Shown here one piece after another: positions 1 to 8,786 of a DNA stretch of 64,000 nt. Both the position numbers and the translations under genes were made by a program. The notes beneath the pieces were generated by a model. The model ran no database searches. It saw only the letters and a program-made list of their open reading frames with translations, and was not told where the DNA came from. Every line of letters begins with the position of its first letter. Positions within the stretch are counted from its first letter, which is position 1. This stretch comes from G965212005 sp965212005 (GTDB lineage: Bacteria; Pseudomonadota; Gammaproteobacteria; Porifericomitales; Porifericomitaceae): assembly GCA_965212005.1 (NCBI GenBank), contig OZ243038.1:1488001-1552000 (forward strand), written 5' to 3'.

Positions 1-147
1 GCCCGCGGGCTGGACCAGGGGGCCGCGCAGGAGATGCTGGCCCAGGCCTTCGCCCGCGTAGTACTGGAGCAGGTCGAGCGAGTGCCGGTCCGCGAGCGCA
101 TGCAGGCCTGCCTGCAACTTGACGGTCCCGAGGAGCAGTTCCAGTGA
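1..147 (+). CDS. sufD: SufD C-terminal end (partial)
   Basis: This open frame enters from the left edge and ends at TGA 145-147, giving 48 residues. Its helical tail (ARGLDQGAAQEMLAQAFARV) resembles the end of SufB/SufD scaffold proteins. The stop overlaps the GTG start of sufS by a GTGA junction, the usual SUF operon spacing. In that family SufD joins SufB and the ATPase SufC in the SufBC2D scaffold where Fe-S clusters are built. Only the tail is visible, so the call rests largely on position upstream of sufS. Confidence 0.7.
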   Translation, partial: ARGLDQGAAQEMLAQAFARVVLEQVERVPVRERMQACLQLDGPEEQFQ

Positions 148-1394
148 GCGAGCCCGCCGCACAAAAGCACGTTGCCGCTCCCTTCGCGGTAGACCAGGTG
201 CGCCGTGATTTTCCGATCCTGGCACGCACGGTGCACGGCAAACCGCTGTCCTACCTGGACAATGCCGCCTCCGCGCAAAAACCCAAGGCCGTTTTGAACG
301 CCCTCTCGCACTGCTACCACGAGGAGTACGCGAACGTGCACCGGGGGCTGCATTACCTGAGCGAGCGCTCCACGGAGGCTTACGAGCGGGCCCGCGGCAG
401 CATACAGTCTTTCCTGAACGCCGCGTCAGAAAAGGAGATCGTATTTGTACGAGGCACCACGGAAGCCATTAACCTGGTGGCGGACAGCCTGGGACGCAGC
501 CGGATCGGCGACGGCGATGAGTTTCTGATTACACAGATGGAGCATCATTCCAACATTGTCCCCTGGCAGATGCTGTGCGAGCGCATCGGCGCCAAGCTGC
601 GTTATGTGCCCATTGATGACCAGGGCACACTGATCCAGGAAGAATACGAGCGCCTGTTAAGCCCGCGTACCCGCCTGCTGGCCATCACGCAGGTTTCCAA
701 CGCCCTCGGCACCATCAACGCGCTCGAACCGATGATCGCCCGGGCCCGCGAGTGTGGCGCCCTGGTCCTGGTGGACGGCGCCCAGGCGGTGCCACATTTC
801 CCGGTGGACGTGCAGGCGCTGGATTGCGACTTCTACGCTTTCTCCGGGCACAAGCTGTTCGGTCCCACGGGCATCGGCGTACTCTATGGCCGTGAATCGC
901 TCCTGGAGCAGATGACTCCCTACCAGGGCGGAGGGGACATGATCCGAACCGTGACCATGACGCAGACCACCTACAATGATCTGCCCTGGAAATTTGAGGC
1001 TGGCACGCCGCACATCGCCGGCGTCATCGGCCTGGGAGCGGCGGTAGGGTACTTGCGCAGCCTGGACTCGGAGGCGCTGCAGCGACACGAGGCAGGCCTG
1101 CTGGAGTACGCGACGCAACAGTTGCGGGAACTGCCCGGCGTGCGCCTGATCGGTACAGCCCCGGAACACTGCTCGCTGATCTCCTTCGTCTTGGACGGGG
1201 TGCACGCTCACGACCTGGGCACTATTCTGGACACGGAGGGAATTGCCTGCCGTGCCGGGCATCACTGTTGCATGCCGGTGATGCAGTACTTTCAAATCCC
1301 GGCAACGGTGCGTGCTTCTTTTTCTTTCTACAACACCTTCGAGGAAGTCGATCGGTTGGTGCAGGCGGTCCGCCAAGCGAAACGCTGGTTTTAG
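144..1394 (+). CDS. sufS: Cysteine desulfurase SufS
   Basis: SufS is a class V aminotransferase-fold, PLP-dependent enzyme that removes sulfur from L-cysteine for Fe-S cluster assembly. The 416-residue length is normal for the family. The PLP lysine is K237 in the SGHKLFGPTG motif. The persulfide-carrying cysteine is C375 in RAGHHC, the equivalent of E. coli SufS C364. The short active-site loop is of the SufS type rather than IscS. The start is GTG overlapping the sufD stop, so translation is probably coupled. sufU follows 6 bp after the stop, which suggests SufU is the sulfur acceptor in place of SufE. Confidence 0.96.
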   Translation: MSEPAAQKHVAAPFAVDQVRRDFPILARTVHGKPLSYLDNAASAQKPKAVLNALSHCYHEEYANVHRGLHYLSERSTEAYERARGSIQSFLNAASEKEIVFVRGTTEAINLVADSLGRSRIGDGDEFLITQMEHHSNIVPWQMLCERIGAKLRYVPIDDQGTLIQEEYERLLSPRTRLLAITQVSNALGTINALEPMIARARECGALVLVDGAQAVPHFPVDVQALDCDFYAFSGHKLFGPTGIGVLYGRESLLEQMTPYQGGGDMIRTVTMTQTTYNDLPWKFEAGTPHIAGVIGLGAAVGYLRSLDSEALQRHEAGLLEYATQQLRELPGVRLIGTAPEHCSLISFVLDGVHAHDLGTILDTEGIACRAGHHCCMPVMQYFQIPATVRASFSFYNTFEEVDRLVQAVRQAKRWF

Positions 1395-1400
1395 CCCATC

Positions 1401-1844
1401 ATGATGGATTTGCGAGAGCTCTACCAGGAGGTGGTCGTCGATCACAACCGCAACCCGCGCAATTTCGGACCGCTGGAGGATATGGATCACCAGGCCGAGG
1501 GGTATAATCCCGTGTGCGGGGATCAACTGAAGCTGTTCCTGAAGATCAGCGATGGACGAATCGAAAAAGTCCGTTTCCATGGAGAGGGCTGCGCGATCTC
1601 GATCGCATCCGCCTCGCTGATGACCGAAGCCCTTCATGGCAAAACCGAGACCGAGGCCAGGAAACTCTTTGAACGCTTCCAGAACATGATCCTGCAGGCG
1701 CCACCGCAGGATTTGCGACCGCTGGGCAAGCTGGCCGCGCTGGCCGGAGTACGCGAGTTTCCCACCCGGGTTAAATGCGCCACCTTGAGTTGGCATACGC
1801 TACAGGCAGCCCTGGCAGGCAAGAACGCGGCAAGCACGGAATGA
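1401..1844 (+). CDS. sufU: SufU-type Fe-S assembly / sulfur-transfer protein
   Basis: This 147-residue IscU-fold protein has the three conserved cysteines in NPVCGDQ, GEGCAIS and RVKCATLSW. The insert between the second and third cysteines and the operon position next to sufS mark it as SufU rather than IscU. SufU proteins in Firmicutes act as zinc-dependent sulfurtransferases for SufS. Finding one in a gammaproteobacterial-type operon means SufE is probably replaced here. ATG codons at 1401 and 1404 are both possible starts. The stop overlaps the ATG of sufT (ATGA). Confidence 0.92.
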   Translation: MMDLRELYQEVVVDHNRNPRNFGPLEDMDHQAEGYNPVCGDQLKLFLKISDGRIEKVRFHGEGCAISIASASLMTEALHGKTETEARKLFERFQNMILQAPPQDLRPLGKLAALAGVREFPTRVKCATLSWHTLQAALAGKNAASTE

Positions 1845-2446
1845 AGGCACCAGACAAGGTCGAAGAGCAGCCTGCGGCCCCGGAACAACCGGAGACCGGC
1901 GACGCTATCACTTTAGAGCGCGAGTGTCAGGCGATCCTGATCCCGCTGGGCACCCCGATCCTGCTGCCCGCGGGCGCCGTAGTGTTCCTGTTCCAGAACC
2001 TGGGCAACTCCTACACGGTCAACATCAACGGCAACCTGGCCCGGATCGCCGGGTGCGACGCCGATGCCCTGGGCCTGGAAGCGCCGACGGAAGAGCCCAC
2101 GCAACAATCGGAGCCGCAGGGAGACGGACAAGTGGATGAATCCCTGGTCTGGGATCGGCTGAAGACCTGTTACGATCCAGAAATTCCGATCAATATCGTT
2201 GACCTGGGCCTGATTTACGACTGCCAAATTACCTCGCTCGGCGCGCTCGGCAAGAACCGGGTGAACATCGTCATGACCCTGACGGCCCCCGGCTGCGGCA
2301 TGGGCCAGTTTCTGGCAGAGGACGTGCAGCACAAGGTGGCCTCGATTCCCAACGTGAGCGAGGTCCGCGTCGATTTGTCTTTTGATCCGCCCTGGGACCA
2401 GAGCCGCATGTCCGAGGCCGCTCGCCTGGAGGCGGGGCTGTTCTGA
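1841..2446 (+). CDS. sufT: SufT, MIP18/DUF59-domain Fe-S protein maturation factor
   Basis: This is a 201-residue protein. The N-terminal half is a short beta-rich region (PLGTPILLPAGAVVFLFQ) followed by an acidic linker. The C-terminal half is a MIP18/DUF59 domain with DPEIPINIVDLGLIY, the TAPGCGMG cysteine motif and the DPPWDQSRMS ending. In the family it helps mature Fe-S proteins when demand is high. I chose the ATG at 1841, which overlaps the sufU stop, because the reading frame upstream of it lies inside sufU. It is the fourth gene of the same SUF transcript. Confidence 0.92.
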   Translation: MKAPDKVEEQPAAPEQPETGDAITLERECQAILIPLGTPILLPAGAVVFLFQNLGNSYTVNINGNLARIAGCDADALGLEAPTEEPTQQSEPQGDGQVDESLVWDRLKTCYDPEIPINIVDLGLIYDCQITSLGALGKNRVNIVMTLTAPGCGMGQFLAEDVQHKVASIPNVSEVRVDLSFDPPWDQSRMSEAARLEAGLF

Positions 2447-2457
2447 GGGAGCGGCTG

Positions 2458-2811
2458 GTGGCCGACTGGATCAGCATCGCTTCGGTGACAGAGTTAGGGC
2501 CGGGACAAGCGTGCCTGGTGCAGGCGGGGCCGATCGAGATCGCGATTATCAACCTGCGGGGGGAATATCACGCACTTGAAAACCGGTGCAGCCACCAGGG
2601 CGTTCCGCTACTGGGCCACGGTTTGCCGCTCGCTGAGGTTTTGCACGGTGAGCAACTCGTCTGCCTGCGGCACGGAGCCCGTTTCTGTGTCCGTTCCGGC
2701 GCGGCACTCACGCCCCCGGCACCGGCACCGCTGAAACGTTTCCCGGTCCGCAAACAGGGTACTGACGTACAGTTGTACCTGGACCGGCCGACAGCCCAAC
2801 CGGCAAAATAA
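2458..2811 (+). CDS. Rieske-type [2Fe-2S] ferredoxin
   Basis: This 117-residue Rieske-fold protein has both cluster motifs: C-x-H in ENRCSHQG and C-x2-H in VCLRHGARF. It lacks a signal peptide and membrane anchor, so it is probably a soluble cytoplasmic electron carrier like the NirD/BphF-type ferredoxins. It starts with GTG 11 bp after the sufT stop and looks like the last gene of the SUF operon. Its partner enzyme cannot be identified here. Small Rieske proteins are often found beside suf genes, so a role in cluster assembly redox chemistry is possible but inferred. Confidence 0.85.
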   Translation: MADWISIASVTELGPGQACLVQAGPIEIAIINLRGEYHALENRCSHQGVPLLGHGLPLAEVLHGEQLVCLRHGARFCVRSGAALTPPAPAPLKRFPVRKQGTDVQLYLDRPTAQPAK

Positions 2812-2812
2812 C

Positions 2813-2841
2813 TTGATCTTCCGACTGGTTTTGTGTATATA
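2813..2841 (+). promoter_or_regulatory. Sigma-70 promoter upstream of ndk
   Basis: TTGATC at 2813-2818 and TATATA at 2836-2841 are separated by 17 bp, close to the sigma-70 consensus. The site lies just after the Rieske gene and about 180 bp before ndk, so it would give ndk its own transcript. Confidence 0.55.
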
Positions 2842-3019
2842 GGCATACTAGGTTTTGCTCGTACCTGAATCCACCACAGGCTATGCAGCCCTGCTCCCCG
2901 CTCATGGTAGCGCGGGTGACTGAACTCCTGCGAAATCGGGCTTCACTGGGGATGGGACATGAGCCGGACTTCCCTTGCAATCCCCTGAACGAAAGAAGGC
3001 ACCAGCATTTGAAGATCCT

Positions 3020-3472
3020 ATGTCCAAGAATATCGAGCAGACTCTTTCCATCATCAAGCCCGATGCCGTTTTCAGGAACTGCATCGGAGGCGTCTATTCC
3101 CGTATCGAAGAGATCGGGTTGAAGGTAGTCGCGGCTAAAATGATGCAGCTAAACCAGCAGCAGGCGGCCAGTCTCTACGCGCTTCACAAAGACCGGCCTT
3201 TCTACGATGAGTTGCTGCGCTCGATGACTGCCGGCCCGGTCATGGTGCAGGTGCTGGAAGGCAAAGGCGCGATCTTAAAATACCGAAAACTGATGGGTGC
3301 CACTATGCCCAAAGACGCGCAGCCCGGGACAATCCGTCACGACCTGGTCAACCGGCAGCATAACAATAATGGCTGTGAGAACGTTGTGCATGGCTCAGAC
3401 AGCCCGGAAAGCGCACGCACCGAGATCAATTTCTTCTTCAGTTCGGAAGAGATCTATCCCCGAGTCCGTTAG
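3020..3472 (+). CDS. ndk: Nucleoside diphosphate kinase
   Basis: This enzyme moves the gamma phosphate from ATP to other (d)NDPs through a phosphohistidine. The 150-residue product has the IIKPDA start motif and the active-site block NVVHGSDSPESA with the catalytic histidine. I chose the ATG at 3020 (MSKNIEQTLSIIKPDA), which matches family N-termini; the frame opens upstream but that stretch is not conserved. ndk followed by rlmN, pilW, rodZ and hisS is a standard gammaproteobacterial order. Confidence 0.96.
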   Translation: MSKNIEQTLSIIKPDAVFRNCIGGVYSRIEEIGLKVVAAKMMQLNQQQAASLYALHKDRPFYDELLRSMTAGPVMVQVLEGKGAILKYRKLMGATMPKDAQPGTIRHDLVNRQHNNNGCENVVHGSDSPESARTEINFFFSSEEIYPRVR

Positions 3473-3652
3473 TTAGCAGGTCTGGTTGGAGAGTGCAATG
3501 GTTGCGCTGGATACTCATAGCAGAACGCACGCTCTTCCAGCGGCAAGCGAAGGCGCGCCAGCCAACTGCCCAGGTCGCGCCTGGAACCCTCCCGCCAATC
3601 TTTCCGTATCCGGCACGCCGGCGCGGGTAGCACTAAGCGCTGCGGGTCGCAG

Positions 3653-4765
3653 ATGACGCCAGAGATCAATTTACTGGACTACGACCGCCAGTCCCTGGAG
3701 CATTATTTGACGGAGCTGGAACAGCGTGAATTTCGGGCGCGGCAACTGCTGCGTTGGATCCACCGCCGCGGCGAACATGATTTCGGGCGCATGACCAACA
3801 TCCAGCACGAACTGCGCACGCAACTCAAAGAGCGCGCCTGCATCAAGGCCCCCGAACTGGAACGCGAGCAAGTCTCCACAGACGGCGTGCACAAGTTTTG
3901 GTTCCGCCTGGAAGACGGTGGCCTGGTGGAGAGCGTACTGATCCCTGAACCTCGGCGGACCACTTTGTGCATTTCCTCCCAGGTGGGCTGCCCGCTGGAC
4001 TGCCGCTTCTGCGCCACCGGGGCGCAGGGCTTTCAGCGCAATCTCAGCGCCGCGGAGATTATCGGTCAACTGTGGCGGGTAAACCGTCTGCCCGGCCTTT
4101 CCCGCGATCGGCCGCAGCGCATCAGCAACGTCGTCTTCATGGGCATGGGAGAGCCCCTGCTCAATTTAGACAACGTGCAGCGGGCCGTGGCCCTGTTGCT
4201 GGATGAGCACGCCTATGGCCTGCCACGGCGGCGGGTAACGATCAGCACGGCGGGCCTGGTGCCAGGCATTCGCAACCTGGCCCGGACCTGTCCGGTGTCA
4301 CTGGCGGTGTCCCTGCACGCGGCGGACGACGAACTGCGCAGCCAACTGGTGCCGCTAAACCGGCGCTACCCGCTGGAAGAGCTGCTGCACGCCTGCGCCC
4401 TCTACTGCAGCGAACGCAACGGGGAGGCCATCACCTTCGAGTACACGATGCTGCGCGGGATCAACGATAGCCCGGCGGCGGCCCGGTTGTTGGCGGAGCG
4501 CGTGCGCGGGATCCCGTGCAAGCTGAACCTGATCCCCTTTAATCCCTTTCCAGGGAACGGATTTGAATGCAGCACGGCGCAGTCGATCGCACGTTTCCGG
4601 GAGATTTTGCTGCAGTCCGGCTACGTGGTGACCGTGCGCAAGACCCGAGGTGCCGACATCGGCGCCGCCTGCGGACAACTAACCGGGCAATTCACCCCCC
4701 GCGCCGTGCGGCATCGGCGCCGCGCCGGCCAACCTCAGGATGATCCCGTGAGGCTCCCCCTGTGA
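3653..4765 (+). CDS. rlmN: RlmN, dual-specificity 23S rRNA (A2503-C2) / tRNA (A37-C2) methyltransferase
   Basis: This 370-residue radical-SAM enzyme has the CxxxCxxC cluster motif at C113, C117 and C120 (CPLDCRFC). Near the C-terminus, GAACGQL carries the methyl-bearing cysteine needed by RlmN/Cfr. It methylates C2 of adenine in 23S rRNA and in some tRNAs. It starts at ATG 3653. The stop overlaps the GTG of pilW (GTGA). No resistance-type Cfr features are apparent, and the syntenic position favours the housekeeping RlmN. Confidence 0.96.
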   Translation: MTPEINLLDYDRQSLEHYLTELEQREFRARQLLRWIHRRGEHDFGRMTNIQHELRTQLKERACIKAPELEREQVSTDGVHKFWFRLEDGGLVESVLIPEPRRTTLCISSQVGCPLDCRFCATGAQGFQRNLSAAEIIGQLWRVNRLPGLSRDRPQRISNVVFMGMGEPLLNLDNVQRAVALLLDEHAYGLPRRRVTISTAGLVPGIRNLARTCPVSLAVSLHAADDELRSQLVPLNRRYPLEELLHACALYCSERNGEAITFEYTMLRGINDSPAAARLLAERVRGIPCKLNLIPFNPFPGNGFECSTAQSIARFREILLQSGYVVTVRKTRGADIGAACGQLTGQFTPRAVRHRRRAGQPQDDPVRLPL

Positions 4766-5529
4766 GGCTCCGCAGAGCGGGCCTGTGCACGGCGCTGTAT
4801 GCGCTGACGCTCCTGTTGGCCTCCTGCCTGCACAAGCCAGAGGAACAAACTTCGGACCCCAATCCGGCGGCACGCGCCAACCTGCAGTTGGGGATCGCCT
4901 ATCTGCAGCGCGGAGAACTGCAAAAGGCCCATGAGTCACTGCACAAAGCACTGAAGTTCAACTCCAAGGAGGCCGACGCGCACGCGGTGCTGGGGGAATT
5001 ATACAGGCGAACGCGGGAGGGGGAAAAAGCTGACCGGCACTACCAGGCCGCGCTCAAGTTGCGCTCTACTGACTCCAATATAATGAACAATTACGCCCAG
5101 TTCCTGTGCCAACAAGGACGGACGGAGGAAGCGAAACGCTATTTCCTGCAGGCGGCAGAAAATCCGCTGTATGGTTTTCCCGAGGTTCCCTACACGAATC
5201 TCGCCCGTTGCCTGAGCGGACAAGGCAAGCTCGACCAAGCCGAGCTTTTTTTGCGCAAGGCATTGCAGCAGGACGCGACTATGCCGGGGGCGCTGCTGCA
5301 GATGGCGCGGCTTCAATACAATGCGGGAGACTTAAGGGAGGCACAAGCCTATATTGAGCGTTATTCCAGTGTGACGTTGCATACGGCGAGCAGTCTGTAT
5401 CTCGCTTTCCTCATCGCCAAGGAACAAGGCGACACTCAGTCCGCATCCCGCCATTCCCTGCTGCTACGCCAAAACTTTCCAGACTCAGACGAAACAAGCG
5501 AGTTGAACCGCGCCGCAAATTCGCGATGA
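4762..5529 (+). CDS. pilW: PilW (PilF-type) type IV pilus assembly lipoprotein
   Basis: This is a 255-residue TPR protein. The N-terminus is a lipoprotein signal with lipobox LLASC (LTLLLASCLHKP), so it is probably an outer-membrane pilotin. About six TPR units follow (LGIAYLQRGELQKAHESL, LGELYRRTREGEKADRHY and so on). In Pseudomonas and Neisseria this protein helps the secretin PilQ form and stabilises pili. It starts with GTG overlapping the rlmN stop and ends overlapping the rodZ ATG, so it belongs to the same tight operon. Confidence 0.92.
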   Translation: MRLRRAGLCTALYALTLLLASCLHKPEEQTSDPNPAARANLQLGIAYLQRGELQKAHESLHKALKFNSKEADAHAVLGELYRRTREGEKADRHYQAALKLRSTDSNIMNNYAQFLCQQGRTEEAKRYFLQAAENPLYGFPEVPYTNLARCLSGQGKLDQAELFLRKALQQDATMPGALLQMARLQYNAGDLREAQAYIERYSSVTLHTASSLYLAFLIAKEQGDTQSASRHSLLLRQNFPDSDETSELNRAANSR

Positions 5530-6458
5530 GTGCGACGGCGGAGCGGGGCCCGGAAGCGGAAAGCGAGAGCCCTGGATCACGCCTGCGGCGCGCCCGGGAA
5601 CACCGCCACTACACGATCCAGCAGGTCGCGCGGGAGTTGATGCTGTCGGAGCGCGTCATCGAGGCAATGGAAACGGAAGATTACGCCCAATTGCCCGCCG
5701 CTGCCTACACCTGCGGCTACCTGCGCAACTACGGACATCTGCTCGGCCTTGATACCGATCCGCTGGTGCGGGACTTCGGACAGCATTTGCCTCCTCTCGA
5801 ACTGCATCCGATCCAATGTCTCAACCAGCAGATCCGCCATGATGATCGCGGGGGGCGTACCGTTACCCTGCTGGTTTTTGCCGTCTTGGCCGTTTTATTT
5901 ATCTTCTACTGGCAGCAGGAGCGAACCTTTCTTACTTTTCCGGCGATGGAGGCCGGGCCCCCCCCGGCGCCGGTCTCCGCGCCAGTGGTGACAGAAACGC
6001 TTGCGCAGGGTCCGATCTCAATAACCGTCCCCGTTGAAGCAGACACCGAACCGGCGGCGCCCGACCCGCCTCGACAGGAACAGATGACGGCCCCTGCGGA
6101 AGCGAGCCCCGACAGCGTTTACACCGAAGAGCCGGAAAGCCTGCGCGAACCGGCGGAGACAGTCGAACCGGATGCCGGGGCGCAGGGTCAGATCGAAACC
6201 TTCTTCGGCGACGGCGCGGGATTTTTGGTGCTTTCCCTGTCCGATCAGTGCTGGATTGAGATCAGGGACGCAAACAACGAACGGCGGCTGATGCGGTTGG
6301 GGGAAGCGAATGATCGATTTTCGGTCCGGGGCCAGGTGCCCTTCTCCCTGCTGATCGGCAACGTTTCCGCGGTCTCCCACCTGCTTTTCAACGGAGAACC
6401 GGTGGACTTGTCCGCTTTCGCACGCTCCAAAGTAGCCCGGCTGACGCTGGGAGAGTAA
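5526..6458 (+). CDS. rodZ: RodZ-like cell-shape protein (HTH + membrane + DUF4115)
   Basis: This 310-residue bitopic protein has an N-terminal Xre-like helix-turn-helix (residues about 15-85, RLRRAREHRHYTIQQVAREL). A single transmembrane helix (TVTLLVFAVLAVLFIFYW) follows, then a Pro/Glu-rich periplasmic linker and a C-terminal DUF4115 beta domain (ending FARSKVARLTLGE). RodZ links MreB filaments to the wall-synthesis machinery. The ATG overlaps the pilW stop. hisS follows after 6 bp. Confidence 0.92.
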   Translation: MSATAERGPEAESESPGSRLRRAREHRHYTIQQVARELMLSERVIEAMETEDYAQLPAAAYTCGYLRNYGHLLGLDTDPLVRDFGQHLPPLELHPIQCLNQQIRHDDRGGRTVTLLVFAVLAVLFIFYWQQERTFLTFPAMEAGPPPAPVSAPVVTETLAQGPISITVPVEADTEPAAPDPPRQEQMTAPAEASPDSVYTEEPESLREPAETVEPDAGAQGQIETFFGDGAGFLVLSLSDQCWIEIRDANNERRLMRLGEANDRFSVRGQVPFSLLIGNVSAVSHLLFNGEPVDLSAFARSKVARLTLGE

Positions 6459-6464
6459 CCCCCG

Positions 6465-7775
6465 ATGCTTCGGGAACATCAATTGCGGTCCGTGCGCGGT
6501 ATGCACGATGTGCCTCCCAGCGAGTCTTGGCGCTGGAGACGCCTGGAGCACGTCTGCGCCGAGCTGCTCGAGCGCTACGGCTACCAGCAGGTCCGGCTGC
6601 CTCACCTCGAACACACGGAACTCTTTACCCGCTCCATCGGCCCGGGATCTGACGTGGTATCGAAAGAAATGTACTGCTTCACGGACGGCGGCGGGGATCA
6701 GCTCAGTTTGCGCCCCGAGGGGACTGCCGGCTGCGTGCGCGCCGGCATTGAGCACGGCTGGTTCCGGCAAGCGCAAAGGCTCTGGTACCTGGGGCCCATG
6801 TTTCGGCGCGAGCGGCCGCAGCGGGGACGTTACCGACAATTCCATCAAATCGGCGTTGAAGCCTATGGGATGGCGGGACCGGACATTGACGCCGAACTGC
6901 TGCTGCTGGGACAGCGGCTATGGAGCGAATTGGGCTTGGAGGGGCTTAGCCTGGAACTGAACCACCTGGGCGCAGAGCAGAGCCGCCGGCGCTATCGGGA
7001 ACGGCTGCGCGAGTATTTCGCCGACCACCGCGAACACTTGGACGCGGAGGCACAAAGGAAGCTGCAGGAAAATCCGCTGCGCCTGCTGGACAGCAAAGAC
7101 CCCGCGCTGCAGCCGCTGATCCAGGCCGCACCCGGCATGGAAAGCTTTCTCGAAACTTCCGAGCGCGAGCACTTTGCGGCCCTGCAGGCGTTGCTGGACG
7201 CGCAGCAGATCCGTTACTGCGTCAATCCCCGCCTGGTGCGCGGCCTGGATTACTACTCCGGCACGGTGTTCGAGTGGATTAGCACGGAACTGGGCGCCCA
7301 GAACGCGATCGGCGCCGGGGGGCGCTACGATCAACTGGTCAGCGAGTGCGGCGGCCCGCCAACGCCGGCGCTCGGATTTGCGGCCGGACTGGAGCGGATC
7401 TTGGTCCTGCTGGAAACCGCCGAACAACAACCTCCCGGCCCGCACGCCTACCTGATCCTGCACGGGGAGACGGCAACAAAGGAGGGATTGCACGTTGCCG
7501 AGACGCTGCGCGCTCGCCTGCACTGGCTGCGCCTGCTGACCCACTGTGGCGGTGGCAGCCTGAAAAGCCAGCTGCGCAAAGCGGACCGCTCCGGGGCCCG
7601 GATGGCCCTGATCCTGGGGGAGGAAGAATGGACGCAGCAAAAGGTGAGCGTCAAAATGCTGCGCTCGGACCTGCCCCAGCAGCAACATGAATTGTCCGCG
7701 CTCCCTGACCTGCTGACCGGGCTGCTGTCCCCGGTGCCGGAGGCAAACGGCTCTACACTGAAAGGCTCCGAGTGA
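6465..7775 (+). CDS. hisS: Histidyl-tRNA synthetase
   Basis: This class II aminoacyl-tRNA synthetase has 436 residues, slightly longer than E. coli HisS. It starts with the family signature LRSVRGMHDVPPSESW and has the motif-2 region FRRERPQRGRYRQFHQ. The histidine-specific block LVRGLDYYSGTVFEW and motif 3 (ALGFAAGLERIL) follow, then an anticodon-binding domain. It attaches histidine to tRNA-His in the cytoplasm. The position between rodZ and yfgM is the conserved one. Confidence 0.97.
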   Translation: MLREHQLRSVRGMHDVPPSESWRWRRLEHVCAELLERYGYQQVRLPHLEHTELFTRSIGPGSDVVSKEMYCFTDGGGDQLSLRPEGTAGCVRAGIEHGWFRQAQRLWYLGPMFRRERPQRGRYRQFHQIGVEAYGMAGPDIDAELLLLGQRLWSELGLEGLSLELNHLGAEQSRRRYRERLREYFADHREHLDAEAQRKLQENPLRLLDSKDPALQPLIQAAPGMESFLETSEREHFAALQALLDAQQIRYCVNPRLVRGLDYYSGTVFEWISTELGAQNAIGAGGRYDQLVSECGGPPTPALGFAAGLERILVLLETAEQQPPGPHAYLILHGETATKEGLHVAETLRARLHWLRLLTHCGGGSLKSQLRKADRSGARMALILGEEEWTQQKVSVKMLRSDLPQQQHELSALPDLLTGLLSPVPEANGSTLKGSE

Positions 7776-7980
7776 ACGGCGCGGCGTCCCAAACAAGCCT
7801 GGCCGCCGGCCCCGTCCCCGCGCCGGCCCCGTAGAGACCGCCCGCTTGTCTGGAAGCAGTTCAGGCTTTACAATCAGTGCCACTTCGCCTCGCAGAGTCA
7901 GCGCAAGGTCCGGTTGACCGTTTACAGATCGCCGGCAATGGCCGGGCACTGGCTGACTGCAACGCCCCGTAACCCTGTTG

Positions 7981-8622
7981 ATGAACATGCACGACGAAGA
8001 ACAAATCGCCGCAATAAAAGAATGGTGGTCGCAACACGGCATCGCGTTGCTGTCTGGTCTGGGGATCGGCATCAGCGGCGTGCTCGGCTGGCAGATCTGG
8101 GAACGCAGGCAGATTCAACAGGCGGAAGCCGCCTCGAACATATTCCAACACCTTGTTGAAGCCTCGGCCACGCAATCTCCAAACACAGATGAACTGGAGG
8201 AAACCGCCTCTGCTTTACAAGAGCAATATGCCGATTCCGTTTACGCGGTCTACGCCGCTTTATCCCGTGCCCGGCTTAAAATCGAGCAAGGCGAACTCGC
8301 GGAAGCCGAAGAGCTCCTGCGCTGGGCGACTCAGCACAGCGATGACGACGCCATTACCTACATCGCCCGCCAGCGGCTGATCCGGCTGCTGCTGGCAACC
8401 CGGCAACTGGAACTGGCGGCCCAGGAACTGGACCAGGCGGAAACCACAGAGCCCTCCCGGGCGATTTTAGAACTGCGCGGGGATCTGCACGTGCTGCGCA
8501 GGGAACCGGATCAGGCGCGCCGGGCTTATCAGCGGGCGCTGAATACCGAGGAGGAAGGTCTCGCCCTGACCGCGCCTTTCCTCAAAATGAAATTGGCGGA
8601 CCTGGGAGGTCCCGAACAGTAA
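7981..8622 (+). CDS. yfgM: YfgM-type ancillary SecYEG translocon subunit
   Basis: This 213-residue single-pass inner-membrane protein has a short cytoplasmic N-terminus (EEQIAAIKEWWSQHG), a membrane helix (IALLSGLGIGISGVLGWQIW) and a periplasmic TPR-like helical domain. In E. coli YfgM, with PpiD, associates with SecYEG and periplasmic chaperones. Its position before bamB is conserved. ATGs at 7981 and 7987 are both plausible starts. About 205 bp separate it from hisS, so it may have its own promoter. Confidence 0.92.
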   Translation: MNMHDEEQIAAIKEWWSQHGIALLSGLGIGISGVLGWQIWERRQIQQAEAASNIFQHLVEASATQSPNTDELEETASALQEQYADSVYAVYAALSRARLKIEQGELAEAEELLRWATQHSDDDAITYIARQRLIRLLLATRQLELAAQELDQAETTEPSRAILELRGDLHVLRREPDQARRAYQRALNTEEEGLALTAPFLKMKLADLGGPEQ

Positions 8623-8786
8623 ACTCCGGGCCTGCGGTCTGCGCAAAATACGATTTTCCCCGATGTGCCCGGCTCAGCAAACCATTCGCCCGTCCCTGTC
8701 ACCGAAGTTGCCAGGCGCCGAAACCACGTCCGGTTCTTTGCTCGCCCGGAACGCGCCGCAGAAAAAACCGCGCACAGCGCTGAACC

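Noticed and set aside
657..1796. 379-codon minus-strand frame opposite sufS and sufU
   Set aside because: A shadow of two well-supported genes in a GC-rich sequence.
6918..8072. 384-codon minus-strand frame opposite hisS
   Set aside because: A shadow of hisS with low-complexity Arg/Gln composition and no known domain.
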